Source: Aquiluna sp.
GTDB lineage: Bacteria > Actinomycetota > Actinomycetes > Actinomycetales > Microbacteriaceae
Direction of reading: 5' to 3'
Length of the DNA stretch: 64,000 nucleotides
Assembly: GCA_018402685.1 (NCBI GenBank)
Contig: JAGYIJ010000001.1
Location: 1 to 64,000, forward strand
The first letter of the stretch is position 1. Each line of letters starts with the position of its first letter. Under the pieces are notes generated by a model. That model saw only the letters and a program-made list of their open reading frames with translations, was not told the DNA's origin and searched no databases. This document shows positions 1-16,143 of the stretch, one piece after another. Both the position numbers and the translations under genes were made by a program.

Positions 1-3002
<3,002 letters not shown>

Positions 3003-3024
3003 TACATGAGTATGAATCGATCGT

Positions 3025-3048
3025 GAGACTCTTCCGAAGAAGAATCTC
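3025..3048 (-). other. Stem-loop next to the 23S 5' end
   Basis: GAGACTCTTC-CGAA-GAAGAATCTC forms a 10 bp stem with one mismatch and a 4-base loop about 25 bases upstream of mature 23S. Its position suggests a precursor rRNA processing structure; that role is inferred. Confidence 0.5.
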
Positions 3049-3124
3049 AGATTGACCAATGATCTATAAATCTAGATCTGTAGATTGACACCCGAAGGTG
3101 CCTATCTAAGATGCTCGCGTCCAC

Positions 3125-3142
3125 TGTGTAGTTCTCAATATA
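3125..3142 (-). promoter_or_regulatory. Spacer boxA-like antitermination element
   Basis: The minus strand reads TATTGAGAACTACACA, the same TTGAGAACT core found in the operon leader at 6619-6640. Such boxA elements recruit NusB/S10 and keep RNA polymerase processive through rRNA operons; nusA is in this window at 52020. Known by family resemblance, not tested. Confidence 0.6.
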
Positions 3143-3413
3143 CGGGCGGTTCCAGCCGCACAGGGAAATCCATCCCAGTGCATCCTGGTCCGATCGAGGC
3201 GTGCCCATCGATTGCTCGATGTGCCCGGTCCCTCAGGACCCAACAGTGTGCAGGTGATGTTACTGGGCTCCGCCGGACGTTCCGTGCCCCGAAGGGCTGT
3301 ACTTGTGCAGCAGTGCTGTTCTACATCACCAAAGTCAATGTTCCACCCATGAGCAACCACCCTGGAACATTCGTCCAGGCTGTGGCTCTAGACACTCGAA
3401 AGTGCCAGATGCT

Positions 3414-4918
<1,505 letters not shown>

Positions 4919-4920
4919 CT

Positions 4921-6447
<1,527 letters not shown>

Positions 6448-6618
6448 AAATTGTTTGCCTACAAGTAGGCAAGCATTTACGAGCCCACATCCCGAGGGAT
6501 GTGAGTTCAATTTGATTTGGCTTTCGAACTGTCTACTGACAATTCTTATTTATCTTTATCCAAAAGGAATCTCTGCAGAAACCGAAGTTTCTGCCGAGGT
6601 TTTTGGCATCGACATTGT

Positions 6619-6640
6619 GCACGCTGTTGAGTTCTCAAAG
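6619..6640 (-). promoter_or_regulatory. rRNA leader boxA antitermination element
   Basis: The minus strand reads CTTTGAGAACTCAACAGCGT, which closely matches the boxA-containing leader block of other actinobacterial rRNA operons. A related motif lies in the 16S-23S spacer, the usual pairing. Confidence 0.7.
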
Positions 6641-6691
6641 ATCGGATGCATCTGACTTCATCTTGCGAATCATCTTCAGAGCAACTTCTCA

Positions 6692-6719
6692 AGTCTACCG
6701 ACTTTGCGACCCCTGTCAA
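6692..6719 (-). promoter_or_regulatory. rRNA promoter candidate P2
   Basis: A consensus -35 TTGACA (6714-6719) is followed after 16 bases by the -10 TAGACT (6692-6697). TAGACT is the -10 also known from mycobacterial rRNA promoters. Transcription would start about 240 bases before 16S, upstream of boxA. Confidence 0.7.
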
Positions 6720-6789
6720 CCCTCGGTTTCCCTTGAGTTTTCAGGCATTCACGCCATCGACGGACCTAAATCCTAGACACTAAAACACA

Positions 6790-6804
6790 TGGCCACAAGG
6801 GCCA
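6790..6804. repeat. Short inverted repeat in the rRNA promoter region
   Basis: TGGCC-ACAAG-GGCCA is a perfect 5 bp stem, followed on the plus strand by ATTTTTT. It looks like a plus-strand terminator, but no plus-strand gene ends here. It lies between the two rRNA promoter candidates. Confidence 0.35.
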
Positions 6805-6882
6805 ATTTTTTAGCTTTTGGAAGTGTTGCACTTGAGCCGGCGATCTCAATCGGATCTTGCCAAACTTTGGTCAACTCGGGAA

Positions 6883-6912
6883 AGCTTAGTGACGTTTTGG
6901 TAACACTGTCAA
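6883..6912 (-). promoter_or_regulatory. rRNA promoter candidate P1
   Basis: TTGACA (6907-6912) lies just after the tyrS stop and is followed after 18 bases by TAAGCT (6883-6888). The -35 is consensus, but the -10 is weaker than that of P2. Tandem promoters are common for rRNA operons. Confidence 0.45.
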
Positions 6913-6935
6913 ATCAAAACGGGCTGTGTTTTGAA

Positions 6936-8231
6936 TTATTTAAAAAACAATCCCGCCAAGTTCTTCTTGCCCTTAGAAATAAGGGCAAGACCGCCTACTA
7001 AAAGGTCTTCAACAATGGCTTCTGTGGATTCAATCTTTTGCTGGTTCACACTCACAGAGCCGGCCTCAATTGCTCGCCTGGCATCGGAGTTACTCGATGC
7101 CAGCCCCACTGCCACCAGAGCTTCAATCACGCTTACACCCTTAGGGACCTCAGCATTTGGAAGCTCGACCAAAGCCGACATCAGTGTCTTGTGATCAAGT
7201 GAGCGAACATCTCCCCCACCAAAGAGTGCAAGAGCTGCGTCCCTGGCGGCCTCGGCCTCTTGCCTGGAGTGCACCAACTCGGTCACCTCTAAAGCCAGCC
7301 TGCGCTGGGCTTCACGCTTGAACGGCTCGTCCCTGACCATGATTTCGTATTCGGCAATCTCGGCACGGGTGAGGAAGGTGAAGACCTTGAGGCGATCAAT
7401 GACGTCCGCATCATCGGTGTTCAACCAGAACTGATACATCGCATAAGGGCTCGTTAGCTCGGCATCCAGCCAAATCGCATTGCCCTCACTCTTGCCAAAC
7501 TTCTTGCCATCGGCATTGGTGATCAAAGGCGTAGCGATCAGGTGAACGCTCTTGCCCTCGACCTTGTGAACCAAATCGGTGCCTGCGGTTAGGTTGCCCC
7601 ACTGGTCACTACCACCGGTCTGCATCACACAGCCATAGCGCTGGTAAAGCTCTAGGAAGTCCATGCCCTGCAGCACCTGGTAGCTGAACTCGGTGTAGCT
7701 AATGCCGCTGTCAGAGTTCAACCTCGCACTAACCGCATCCTTCGAGAGCATCTTGCCAACCCGGAAGTGCTTGCCAATCTCTCTCAAAAAGTCAATTGCG
7801 CTGTAGCCGCTGGTCCAATCCAAATTGTTGACCATGCGCGCTGCATGCTCGCCCTCAAAGTCCAAAAAGCGTCTGTTCTGATCAGCAAGCTTTTCAACCC
7901 ACTCACCAACAGTCTCACGATCGTTCAGGGTGCGCTCCGCAGTTGGCTTAGGGTCACCAATCAAACCGGTTGCTCCACCAACCAGGGCAAGCGGCAGGTG
8001 ACCTGCCAGCTGCAGCCTGCGCATTGTCAGAAGCTGAACCAGGTTGCCTAGGTGCAAAGATGGTGCGGTTGGGTCAAAGCCGCAGTAAAAGGTAATTTGG
8101 CCAGAGAGCGCTTTTCGCAGCTCGTCTTCATCCGTTGAGAGTGCGACCAGGCCGCGCCATTTGAGCTCGTCAAGGATGTGCTCAAATGACGGATCGTTCG
8201 CCTGCGCCCTGAGAGATTCTTTGGTAGCCAT
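6936..8231 (-). CDS. tyrS: Tyrosyl-tRNA synthetase
   Basis: Charges tRNA-Tyr with tyrosine in the cytoplasm. The 431-residue protein has the class I HIGH-type motif HLGN near residues 60-63 and the KMSKS-type motif KFGKS near 244-248. An S4-like RNA-binding domain fills roughly the last 65 residues, the normal TyrRS layout and length. The ATG overlaps the argH stop as TAATG, so tyrS is translated as the last gene of the arginine cluster. A perfect 10 bp stem-loop lies in its final codons (6966-6989). The rRNA promoters begin directly after its stop. Confidence 0.97.
   Translation of the reverse strand: MATKESLRAQANDPSFEHILDELKWRGLVALSTDEDELRKALSGQITFYCGFDPTAPSLHLGNLVQLLTMRRLQLAGHLPLALVGGATGLIGDPKPTAERTLNDRETVGEWVEKLADQNRRFLDFEGEHAARMVNNLDWTSGYSAIDFLREIGKHFRVGKMLSKDAVSARLNSDSGISYTEFSYQVLQGMDFLELYQRYGCVMQTGGSDQWGNLTAGTDLVHKVEGKSVHLIATPLITNADGKKFGKSEGNAIWLDAELTSPYAMYQFWLNTDDADVIDRLKVFTFLTRAEIAEYEIMVRDEPFKREAQRRLALEVTELVHSRQEAEAARDAALALFGGGDVRSLDHKTLMSALVELPNAEVPKGVSVIEALVAVGLASSNSDARRAIEAGSVSVNQQKIESTEAIVEDLLVGGLALISKGKKNLAGLFFK
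6966..6989 (-). other. Perfect stem-loop in the last codons of tyrS
   Basis: CTTGCCCTTA and TAAGGGCAAG form a 10 bp perfect stem with a 4-base loop inside the tyrS coding end. A TTTTTT run follows on the minus strand, but about 20 bases later, so this is not a standard terminator. It may weakly insulate tyrS from the rRNA promoters. Confidence 0.45.
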
Positions 8232-9631
8232 TAGCTCTTCCCGTGTGGTGCAATTTTTCTAAGTTGAACCAGCTGCTCGACAACCTGCGAGCTTGCGGTG
8301 CCTCCGGCACCGTTTCTAGCTTCAATCGAACCCGAGACACTCAGCACCTTTTTCACCTCGGGCTTTAGGTGCTTGGAAACCGAGGCCAACTGCTCATCGG
8401 ACAACATTGAAAGTTCAATACCCTCAACCTCGCAGAACCGCACCAGCTCCCCGGTGATCTCGTGGGCATCGCGGAATGCGACCCCTTGGGTCACTAACCA
8501 CTCTGCAACATCGGTTGCCAGCGAGAAGCCTTGTGGTGCAAGCTCCTCCAAGCGCTCCTTGTTGAAAGTCAAAGTCGCAACCATTCCGGTGAAGGCCGGC
8601 AGCACCAGCATCAGAGAGTCAAAAGAGTCAAAGATCGGCTCCTTGTCCTCTTGCAGGTCTCGGTTATAGCTAAGTGGCAGGCCTTTTAGGGTGGCGAGCA
8701 GACCGCTGAGATTTCCGATCATCCTGCCGGCTTTGCCCCTGGCTAGCTCTGCAATATCGGGGTTTTTCTTTTGCGGCATGATCGAAGATCCGGTCGAGAA
8801 CTGATCGGCAAGCTGGATGTAGGAAAACTCCTTGGTCGCCCAAGCAATTATTTCCTCGCTAAAGCGCGATAGGTCAATAGAAATCATGCTCAGGATGAAT
8901 GCGAACTCGGCAACCAGGTCCCTTGAGCTGGTTGCATCCATGCTGTTCTCTGTCACACCAGCAAAGCCCAACTCCTTGGCAACCAGTTTTGGATCGAGCC
9001 CAAGGGTGTTACCAGCAAGCGCTCCTGCTCCATAGGGAGAGTAGTTGGTGCGCGCTCGCCAATTCTCTAGGCGCTGCAGGTTCCTAACCTGCGGCCAGGC
9101 ATGAGCTAAGAGGTGGTGAGAAAGCAAAACAGGTTGGGCATGCTGGAAGTGAGTCCTGCCCGGCATCGCAACACCCAGGTGGTTTTCCGCCTGAGAGCAA
9201 AGGGCATCTAGGTAGCCAATAAGTTGATTCTCAATCTCGGTTGCGGCATCGAGCATGAACGAGCGCACCAGCGTTGCAATCTGATCGTTTCTAGACCTAC
9301 CCGCTCGCACCTTGCCGGCAATCTCCGCGCCAGCGATCTCTATCAGCCCGCGCTCCAGAGCTGCGTGAACGTCTTCCTCATCGGCCTTTGGCACAAACGC
9401 CCCCGATGCCACCCGCTTGGATAGCTCCTCGACCGCCTTTTCCAAGACTGAAAGCTCTTCATCACTTAGGTAGTTGGCTGCGTGCAGCGCTTTGAGGTGA
9501 GCGGCGGTGCCCTTTAGGTCGTACTGGGCTAACCGCCAGTCAAAATGAGTGGATTTCGAGAGCGCAGCTAGCGCGCCGTCGGGTCCGGAAGCAAACCTTC
9601 CGCCCCAGAGGGCATCGTTACTCTGTGCCAT
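8231..9631 (-). CDS. argH: Argininosuccinate lyase
   Basis: Splits argininosuccinate into arginine and fumarate, the last step of arginine synthesis. The 466-residue protein belongs to the fumarase/aspartase superfamily. It has the signature [12 protein letters not shown] at 281-292, whose serine is the catalytic residue, and [10 protein letters not shown] at about 158-167. Length is normal. It follows argF by 15 bases and overlaps tyrS. argG, which makes its substrate, is not in this window, so it must lie elsewhere if the pathway is complete. Confidence 0.98.
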   Translation of the reverse strand: MAQSNDALWGGRFASGPDGALAALSKSTHFDWRLAQYDLKGTAAHLKALHAANYLSDEELSVLEKAVEELSKRVASGAFVPKADEEDVHAALERGLIEIAGAEIAGKVRAGRSRNDQIATLVRSFMLDAATEIENQLIGYLDALCSQAENHLGVAMPGRTHFQHAQPVLLSHHLLAHAWPQVRNLQRLENWRARTNYSPYGAGALAGNTLGLDPKLVAKELGFAGVTENSMDATSSRDLVAEFAFILSMISIDLSRFSEEIIAWATKEFSYIQLADQFSTGSSIMPQKKNPDIAELARGKAGRMIGNLSGLLATLKGLPLSYNRDLQEDKEPIFDSFDSLMLVLPAFTGMVATLTFNKERLEELAPQGFSLATDVAEWLVTQGVAFRDAHEITGELVRFCEVEGIELSMLSDEQLASVSKHLKPEVKKVLSVSGSIEARNGAGGTASSQVVEQLVQLRKIAPHGKS

Positions 9632-9646
9632 GTGAATCCTCTGCGC

Positions 9647-10570
9647 CTAGCTGTGTTTTGCCAAAAAGACCATTAGGGCCTTCTGAGCGTGCAGTCTATT
9701 CTCTGCCTCTTGCCAAACCAATGACCTGGGCCCATCGATTACCTCGCTACTGACCTCGAAGCCACGATAGGCAGGCAGGCAGTGCAGGAATACGGCGTCG
9801 CTATTGGCATGACCAAACAGCTCTTCGGTGACGCTGTAGCTTGCAAAGAGCTTTGCTCGCTTCTCGGCCTCAGCCTCCATGCCCATTGACACCCAGGTGT
9901 CGGTGGCAACCACATCAGCGCCTGAGACCGCCAACTTGGGATCGGTGGTAATCACAATCTCCTGTCCGAAATGGTCCGCGAAGGATTTAGCCTCGTCAAC
10001 AACTTTTTGATTGGGCAGGTAGCCCTCGGGCGCACTGATGGAAACACTCATTCCAGCCATTGCGGATGCGACCAAATAGGAATTGGCCATGTTGTTATTG
10101 GCATCGCCGACATAGGCCAGCTTGAGGCCCTTGGTTTTTCCAAAGCGTTCTTTGACGGTCATTAGATCGGCGAGCAACTGGCAAGGGTGCCAGTCATCGC
10201 TCAAAGAGTTAATCACCGGAACCGTGGAATTTGCCGCCATCTCTTCCAGCCCGGATTGTGCATAGGTGCGCCAGACAATCTGCTCGACCTGACGCTCCAA
10301 AACCTTTGCGGTATCTGCCACCGATTCCTTCTTGCCTAGCTGCGAGACACCGGAGTCAATAATCAGTGGCATTCCACCCAAATCGGCAATCCCAACCGCA
10401 AAAGACACCCTTGTTCTGGTCGAGGTCTTGTCAAATATCACGGCAACGGTCTTTGGGCCATCGAATGGACGCTCGCGAAAGCGGTCTGCCTTGAGGGCGA
10501 TAGCCAAGTCGATAACTTCCGCCTGCTCCTGTGGAGTCAGATCGCTATCTTTCAAAAAGTGTCTGGTCAT
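9647..10570 (-). CDS. argF: Ornithine carbamoyltransferase
   Basis: Joins ornithine and carbamoyl phosphate to give citrulline. The 307-residue sequence has the carbamoyl-phosphate site STRTRVSF at 50-57 and the ornithine-side HCLP at about 263-266, both intact. It lies 5 bases downstream of argB. argD and the repressor argR, often found between argB and argF or after argF, are absent from the cluster. Confidence 0.98.
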   Translation of the reverse strand: MTRHFLKDSDLTPQEQAEVIDLAIALKADRFRERPFDGPKTVAVIFDKTSTRTRVSFAVGIADLGGMPLIIDSGVSQLGKKESVADTAKVLERQVEQIVWRTYAQSGLEEMAANSTVPVINSLSDDWHPCQLLADLMTVKERFGKTKGLKLAYVGDANNNMANSYLVASAMAGMSVSISAPEGYLPNQKVVDEAKSFADHFGQEIVITTDPKLAVSGADVVATDTWVSMGMEAEAEKRAKLFASYSVTEELFGHANSDAVFLHCLPAYRGFEVSSEVIDGPRSLVWQEAENRLHAQKALMVFLAKHS

Positions 10571-10575
10571 TCTCG

Positions 10576-11464
10576 CTACCTCGTTACCTGGGTCCCAACA
10601 CCGGCTTCGGTGAAGATCTCTAGCAAAATGCTGTGTGGTTCTCGGCCATCAATCACGTGGGCCTTCGGGACCCCTCCGGTGACAGCACTGAGGCAAGCCT
10701 GCATTTTTGGAACCATGCCGGATTCCAAACTTGGCAAAAGATCAATCAACTCAGCCCGGGTGATCTCGCTCAACAAAGAATCCCGATCTGGCCAGTTTGC
10801 ATAGAGCCCTGGCACATCCGGTCAACACCATTAGCTTCTCGGCCCCAAGAGCAACGGCAATTGCAGATGCTGCCAGATCCGCATTCACATTCAGCAATTG
10901 CCCAGAAGCATCTGGGGCAACTGAAGAGATCACCGGGACCTTGCCAAGGTTTAGAGCTTCAAGGATTGCCCTGGGGTTCACGGTTTTCACTTCTCCCACC
11001 AGCCCGAGATCAACTTCACCATCTGGGCCTCGGCCTTTGACCTTTACAGCCTTGAGTAGGTCCTGGTCCTCACCAGATAACACGGTTGTTTCCGCGCCAA
11101 AATCTGAGATCATCTCGGCGAGCCTGGCCGATATCTGATTTCTCAAAACGTCTCTAACCACATCCATGGTGGCCTGATCGGTATAGCGAAGACCGCCTCT
11201 GAACTCGCTTACGATGCCCATCTCGGCAAGCCTCGCGGTGATTTGTGGTCCACCGCCGTGCACCACGACCGGTTTTATGCCGACATACCTCAGATAGGCC
11301 ATGTCTTGAGCAAACGCCTTCTGCAACGCCTCGTCCACCATCGCGTTGCCGCCAAATTTAATGACGACCACCTTGTTGTGGAATTCGCGCAACCAGCCCA
11401 AAGACTCGATTAGGGTCTCGGCCTTAATCCTTGCCAGTGCTTGATCTTGGGATTGTGGAATCAT
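10576..11464 (-). CDS. argB: Acetylglutamate kinase, broken by a +1 frameshift
   Basis: Phosphorylates N-acetylglutamate, the committed step of arginine synthesis. The first frame (10751-11464) has the kinase N-terminus KFGGNAM, the VVHGGGPQI loop and [13 protein letters not shown]. It reads through VLT and then goes out of frame. The second frame (10576-10815) continues with [10 protein letters not shown] and the normal C-terminus GTQVTR. Removing one C from CC at 10818-10819 (GGATGTG to GATGTG) joins them as [14 protein letters not shown], about 295 residues. The ATG overlaps the argJ stop. The break is most likely a sequence error, since the rest of the pathway is intact. Confidence 0.93.
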
Positions 11465-12618
11465 CAGCTCGAGTATTCGCTGTTCTCTGTCACGTATTCG
11501 TGAGTCAGATCGTTGGTCACGATGGTCGCAGCGTGCTCGCCAGCGTTGAGATTGATCAGCACATCCACCCGCTTGTCATGAAGATCAACCAAGGAGCGAT
11601 CATTGGCCGGCTCTCCCTTTGCCGAGATCAAAACTCCGTTCATGCTGACATCGATGTTGTAGGGGTCAAATTCCGCTTTTGTGACGCCAACCGCCGCCAG
11701 GATCCTGCCCCAGTTCGGATCGTTTCCGTAGATCGCGGCTTTGAACAAATTGTTTCTTGCCACCGATCGCGAAACCTCGACCGCATCCTCTTCCGATGCA
11801 GCACCACTGGTGGTGATGTGTATCGAGTGCGAAGCACCCTCGGCATCATCCAAGAGTTTTAGCGCCAGCTCTTCACAAAGCGAGGTCAACAATTGCGTGA
11901 ATTCCGTTAGTTCAGGGCTAACACCACTTGCTCCCGATGCCATCAGCGTCACCTGATCATTGGTAGACATGCAGCCATCGGAATCTAAACGATCAAAGCT
12001 CACCCTGGTTGCCTGCCTGAGGCAGGCATCCAAAGAACCAGAGTCCAAGCTGGCATCGGTCGTAATAACAACAAGCATGGTTGCAAGCCCCGGTGCCAGC
12101 ATGCCCGCACCCTTTGCCATTCCACCGATTTTGTAACCCTGAGGAGAGGTTCGCTCACTAAGTTTGGGGACGGTGTCGGTGGTCATGATTGCCAGTGCCG
12201 CACTCTCGCCGCCCTCGGTCGAAAGCTCACTAAAGGCCTCTTTCACTCCGGCAAACAACTTTTCCTGATTTAGCTGCTCGCCAATTAGACCGGTCGAGCA
12301 AACCACCACATCCGAAGCGGCAACACCCAACAGCTCAGCCACCAACTCGGCCGATGCGTGAGTGGTTTGAAAACCCTGGGCGCCGGTGTAGCAATTAGCA
12401 CCACCGGAGTTCAACAGCACCGCTTCTGCCACGCCATCTTTGATCACCTGCTCAGACCAGAGAATGGGGTTTGCCTTGCAGCGGTTAGTGGTGAAAACCG
12501 CAGCCGCTGACTTTTCTGGCCCAAGGTTTTGCACCAGGGCGACATCTTTTTTACCCGAGGCCTTTAGGCCGCTGGCTACGCCGGCTGCTAAAAAGCCTTT
12601 GGGAAAACTCACACTCAC
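11464..12618 (-). CDS. argJ: Glutamate N-acetyltransferase / amino-acid N-acetyltransferase
   Basis: Transfers acetyl from acetylornithine to glutamate and, in bifunctional members, also acetylates glutamate from acetyl-CoA, giving the cyclic arginine pathway. The 384-residue precursor has the self-cleavage region [14 protein letters not shown]. Thr180 would become the N-terminal nucleophile of the beta chain after cleavage at Ala-Thr. Length is as expected. It overlaps both argC and argB, so the three are translationally coupled. Whether it is bifunctional cannot be decided from the sequence alone. Confidence 0.97.
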   Translation of the reverse strand: MSVSFPKGFLAAGVASGLKASGKKDVALVQNLGPEKSAAAVFTTNRCKANPILWSEQVIKDGVAEAVLLNSGGANCYTGAQGFQTTHASAELVAELLGVAASDVVVCSTGLIGEQLNQEKLFAGVKEAFSELSTEGGESAALAIMTTDTVPKLSERTSPQGYKIGGMAKGAGMLAPGLATMLVVITTDASLDSGSLDACLRQATRVSFDRLDSDGCMSTNDQVTLMASGASGVSPELTEFTQLLTSLCEELALKLLDDAEGASHSIHITTSGAASEEDAVEVSRSVARNNLFKAAIYGNDPNWGRILAAVGVTKAEFDPYNIDVSMNGVLISAKGEPANDRSLVDLHDKRVDVLINLNAGEHAATIVTNDLTHEYVTENSEYSS

Positions 12619-13661
12619 GGAGCCACCCCAACGTTTGTGAGGCCAGTCTGCTCGGTGAGCCCAAGAGCGATATTCATGGACTGGATTGCAGCTCCTGCGG
12701 TGCCCTTCACCAGGTTGTCAATCGCACTCACGATCACAGCCCTGCCAGCATGCTCGTCAAAACTGAGTCCGATCTGGACATTGTTTGAACCCAGCACCGC
12801 ACCCGTCGAAGGGAACTCGCCTTCGTCCAGAACCTGAATGAAACTCTCGTCCTGATAGGCATCCAGATAAATCTCGCGCAGATACTCAAGCGAGAACCGA
12901 GAGCCAATCTTCACGGTGTTGACAGCCAAGATCCCCCTGGACATTGGCACCAATACCGGCGTGAAAGAGACACTGGCGTGCTTGCCGGAGGCAAGCATCA
13001 AGTTCTGCTCAATCTCGGGGATATGGCGGTGCACTCCCCCGACTCCGTAAGCCCTGGCTGAACCCGAGAGCTCACTTGCCAACAGATCTGCTCGCAGCGC
13101 TCTGCCCGCTCCAGAGGAGCCGACCGACAATACGCTGACCACTTCCTCGGGTTCGATCAAACCCGCCGTTAGCCCAGGGGCCAAAGCCAAGGAAACAGCG
13201 GTCACGTTGCAACCGGGAACCGCAATCCTTCTTGCCTCGCGGAGCCTGCCGCGCAGCTTGCCACCATCGGCAAGGGTTAGCTCTGGTAGTCCGTATGGCC
13301 AGCTGCCGGCGTGAGGGGTGCCATAGTAGGCCTCCCATGCCTCGGCGCTTTGCAGCCTGAAATCTGCACCACAATCCAAGATCATCGTGTGAAGCGGCAT
13401 TGACTCTGCAAGCTGGGCGCTCTTGGTGTGTGGCAGAGCAAGAAACACGACCTCGTGACCCGAAAGGTTTTCGACACTCGTCTCCATGAGCACACGGTCT
13501 TTGAACTCTGGGATGTGGGGGTGGAACTTGCCAAGACGCTCACCTGCGTTGGTGTTCGCGGTCACGTTCCCCAAATCAAGCATTGGGTGAGCGGCAATCA
13601 AGCGCAGTAGCTCTCCGCCGACATAACCACTGGCCCCGGCTACTGCAACTTGAATGGTCAA
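12615..13661 (-). CDS. argC: N-acetyl-gamma-glutamyl-phosphate reductase
   Basis: NADPH-dependent reduction of the ArgB product to the semialdehyde. The 348-residue protein starts with the nucleotide-binding [14 protein letters not shown] and carries the active-site cysteine in VPGCNVTA (C151). The start is TTG, overlapping the pheT stop as TTGA, which suggests that arg genes are read through from pheST. argC heads the arginine block argC-J-B-F-H. Confidence 0.97.
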   Translation of the reverse strand: MTIQVAVAGASGYVGGELLRLIAAHPMLDLGNVTANTNAGERLGKFHPHIPEFKDRVLMETSVENLSGHEVVFLALPHTKSAQLAESMPLHTMILDCGADFRLQSAEAWEAYYGTPHAGSWPYGLPELTLADGGKLRGRLREARRIAVPGCNVTAVSLALAPGLTAGLIEPEEVVSVLSVGSSGAGRALRADLLASELSGSARAYGVGGVHRHIPEIEQNLMLASGKHASVSFTPVLVPMSRGILAVNTVKIGSRFSLEYLREIYLDAYQDESFIQVLDEGEFPSTGAVLGSNNVQIGLSFDEHAGRAVIVSAIDNLVKGTAGAAIQSMNIALGLTEQTGLTNVGVAP

Positions 13662-16143
13662 TTTGCCCTCAGTTCTGCTCCGTGCTGCTCCTTGGCCTTT
13701 GCCACCGCTGAATCGCGTGCGATTGTTGCCTCGGCTTGCGTGAGTGTTTTGTCCTTTGCCCTAAAGCGAAGAGCGAAGGTGAGTGACTTCTGACCCTCGG
13801 CAATACCCTGCCCACGATAGTCATCCGTGAGCCTGATATCTTCAAGCAACTCACCTGCGCCGTCCTTCAGCGTCTTCAGCACGCTGGCTGCAGGAATCGA
13901 TTCATCAATCAAGAGAGAAATGTCCTGGGTCGCAGCGGGCATGGGGTTGACCTCACCAGCTTGAACCGTCTCTGGGGCCAGCGCGAAGATCGCATCTAGG
14001 TCGAGCTCAAAGGCGCCAACTCGCCTTGGCAGGTGGTTATCGCTGGCAATATCCGGGTGAATCTCGCCAACCGAGCCGACCTCAGAGCCATTCACCAAAA
14101 CCTTGGCCGCGCGTCCGGGGTGGTAACCATGGATCTCGCTCTGGATCAGATCAACCTCTGTGCCGGCAAGTTTGGCAATAAACCTAACGGCATCAACCAT
14201 CTGCGGGTACCCAGCCTCAATAGCGCTCACCGACAGCTCACCCTGCACCCAATCACCCAGTGCAACTCCGGCAACGTGCCTAGGCTGCAAAGGAATCGAG
14301 TTGTTCAACTGCTCGAGGGTTTTCTCGCTTGGCCTTTGGTTCCCAACCGGAAGATCAGCGACGGTGGGTCCTTGCGGATCCAAGAACACCGAACCCTCTT
14401 CGATAAGCGCCAGGTTCACAAATCCACGCGACAGGTTCCTGCTGGCAGCCTGAATCAGCCCTGGCAGCATGGATCTTCTGAGCTCACCGCGCTCTGACTG
14501 GATTGGGTTCTCTAGCTCAACACCCTTCACACCAGCAAAGAGCTCATTGTCATCGCGAGACACAAACGGGTAGTTCAAAACCTCAACGAAACCCGCGCCG
14601 GTCAGGCTGCCGAGCACTCTGCGGCGATATTGCTGTCTCGGGGTAAAGCCGCGACCTGGAGGCGCGACCGGAATCGTGGCTGGAATCTTGTCATAACCAA
14701 CCAGTCGCGCGACCTCTTCAACCAAATCGGTTTTGTGGCGAAGGTCAGGGCGCCAAGAAGGAACCTTGGCGCTCAGGCTTTCACCTTCGACATGAACCGC
14801 CGCCCCAATAGCCTCGAGGCTGGAGACGATCTGTTCAGTCGAGTAGCTCACGCCAACATGCTTACTGGGGAACTGCAAGTCCATTTCGATCGCCGGGGAA
14901 TCAACTACCGCGTTCACCTCTGCTCCCAGGCCACTGAGCTTGCCACCGGCAAGCTCGATGAGCAGCTGAGCTGCCCTGGTTGCCGCGAAGGGTGCCAGCT
15001 CGGGGTCAACACCACGCTCGAAGCGCTTGGATGCCTCGGATGGTAGTTTGTGGCGACGAGAGGCTCTGTGCAATGGAAATCGGGTCGAAGACGGCGGCTT
15101 CCAGAATGACGGCGGTTGTAGTTTCAGAAACCTCGGTGGAAGCACCACCCATAACTCCCGCAATGCCAATCGGTCCAGAATCGTCGGTGATCAAAAGATC
15201 CTCGACATCAAGTGCTCTGACCTTGCCATCCAGGGTTTCAAGCTGCTTCGCCAGCTTTGGCCCTGCGCACCGTGATTCCACCGGTCAGCTTTGCTAAGTC
15301 ATAGGCGTGAAGTGGTTGACCCAGCTCCAGCATCACGTAGTTGGTGATGTCGACCGCAATAGAAATAGAGCGCATGCCAGCAAGCTTTAGCCGCTGCTTC
15401 ATCCATTCCGGAACAGATGCGGTGGCATCAATACCTTCAACGCCCAAAAGCAAAAACCGAGAGCAGCCGTCAACCCCGTGGATTGGAGAAACATCTTCAA
15501 CCTTGAGCCCAAAGCCACTTCCCGCTGCAGGCTGGATCTTGGTAATCGGGTCAGTGAACTTGTTTCCAGTGGCGTGAGAGAACTCTCTTGCCACTCCCCT
15601 GATCGAAAGCGCATAGCCGCGGTCTGGGGTGACATTGATCTCGGCAGCTGACTGATCGAGACCCAGAAGCTTGATGGCATCGGTGCCGACCTCGGCATCG
15701 ATGCCTATTTCACCTAGGCGCAAGATGCCATCGTGCTCATCGCTCAGACCCAGCTCCTTGGAGGATGCAATCATGCCGTCAGAAACGTGGCCGTAGGTTT
15801 TGCGTGCAGCGATTGCAAACCCGCCCGGGAGCTCAGAACCAGGAAGTGAGACAACAACCTTGTCACCAACAAAGAAATTGCGAGCGCCGCAGACGATTCC
15901 ACGAACAGCTTCGTCGCCATCTTTGGCGACTCGAACCTGACACCAGCGAATGGTTTTGCCGTTGGACTGCTCTTCTTCTTGGAACTCGAGCACCTCTCCA
16001 ACAACGATTGGGCCTTTTAGCTCGCCGCCGATGGCGCCCTCTTCCTCGAGGCCAACCTTGACAAGCTCAGCCATCACATCGTGCGGGGTCTTGGCCTCGC
16101 CCAGATCGACGTGCTCCTCAAGCCAACTCAGTGGAACCTTCAT
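13658..16143 (-). CDS. pheT: Phenylalanyl-tRNA synthetase beta subunit, broken by two frameshifts
   Basis: Beta chain of the PheRS tetramer. The first part (15238-16143) has the N-terminal and tRNA-binding domain and the start of B3/B5. The middle piece (in 15006-15281) has [20 protein letters not shown]. The last part (13658-15169) has [13 protein letters not shown] and the C-terminal anticodon-binding domain DISLLID through [10 protein letters not shown]. One extra base near 15247 (GGCGAAGCAG) and one near 15062 (AGAGCCTCTCG) separate them. Removing both restores a single frame of about 827 residues, normal for PheT. The gene is essential, so errors are the likely cause. It begins immediately after the pheS stop. 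Confidence 0.93.

Larger units (their letters stand above)
6448..6935 (-). other. rRNA operon leader between tyrS and 16S
   Basis: This gene-free stretch of almost 490 bases holds the rRNA promoter region and transcribed leader. From right to left it contains two promoter candidates (6883-6912 and 6692-6719), an inverted repeat at 6790-6804, a boxA motif (6619-6640) and three short perfect stem-loops. The stem-loops are at 6575-6594 (GCAGAAAC, loop CGAA), about 6485-6502 (CACATCC, loop CGAG) and 6455-6472 (TTGCCTA, loop CAAG). Stem-loops before 16S are normally processing or antitermination structures. The small track ORFs here show no coding character. Confidence 0.8.

Noticed and set aside
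6790-6810. Plus-strand rho-independent terminator
   Set aside because: It looks like one (stem plus T run), but no plus-strand gene lies to its left; kept only as an inverted repeat.
10751-11464. argB as a truncated pseudogene
   Set aside because: The missing C-terminus is present and well conserved in the next frame one base away, so an error is more likely than decay.
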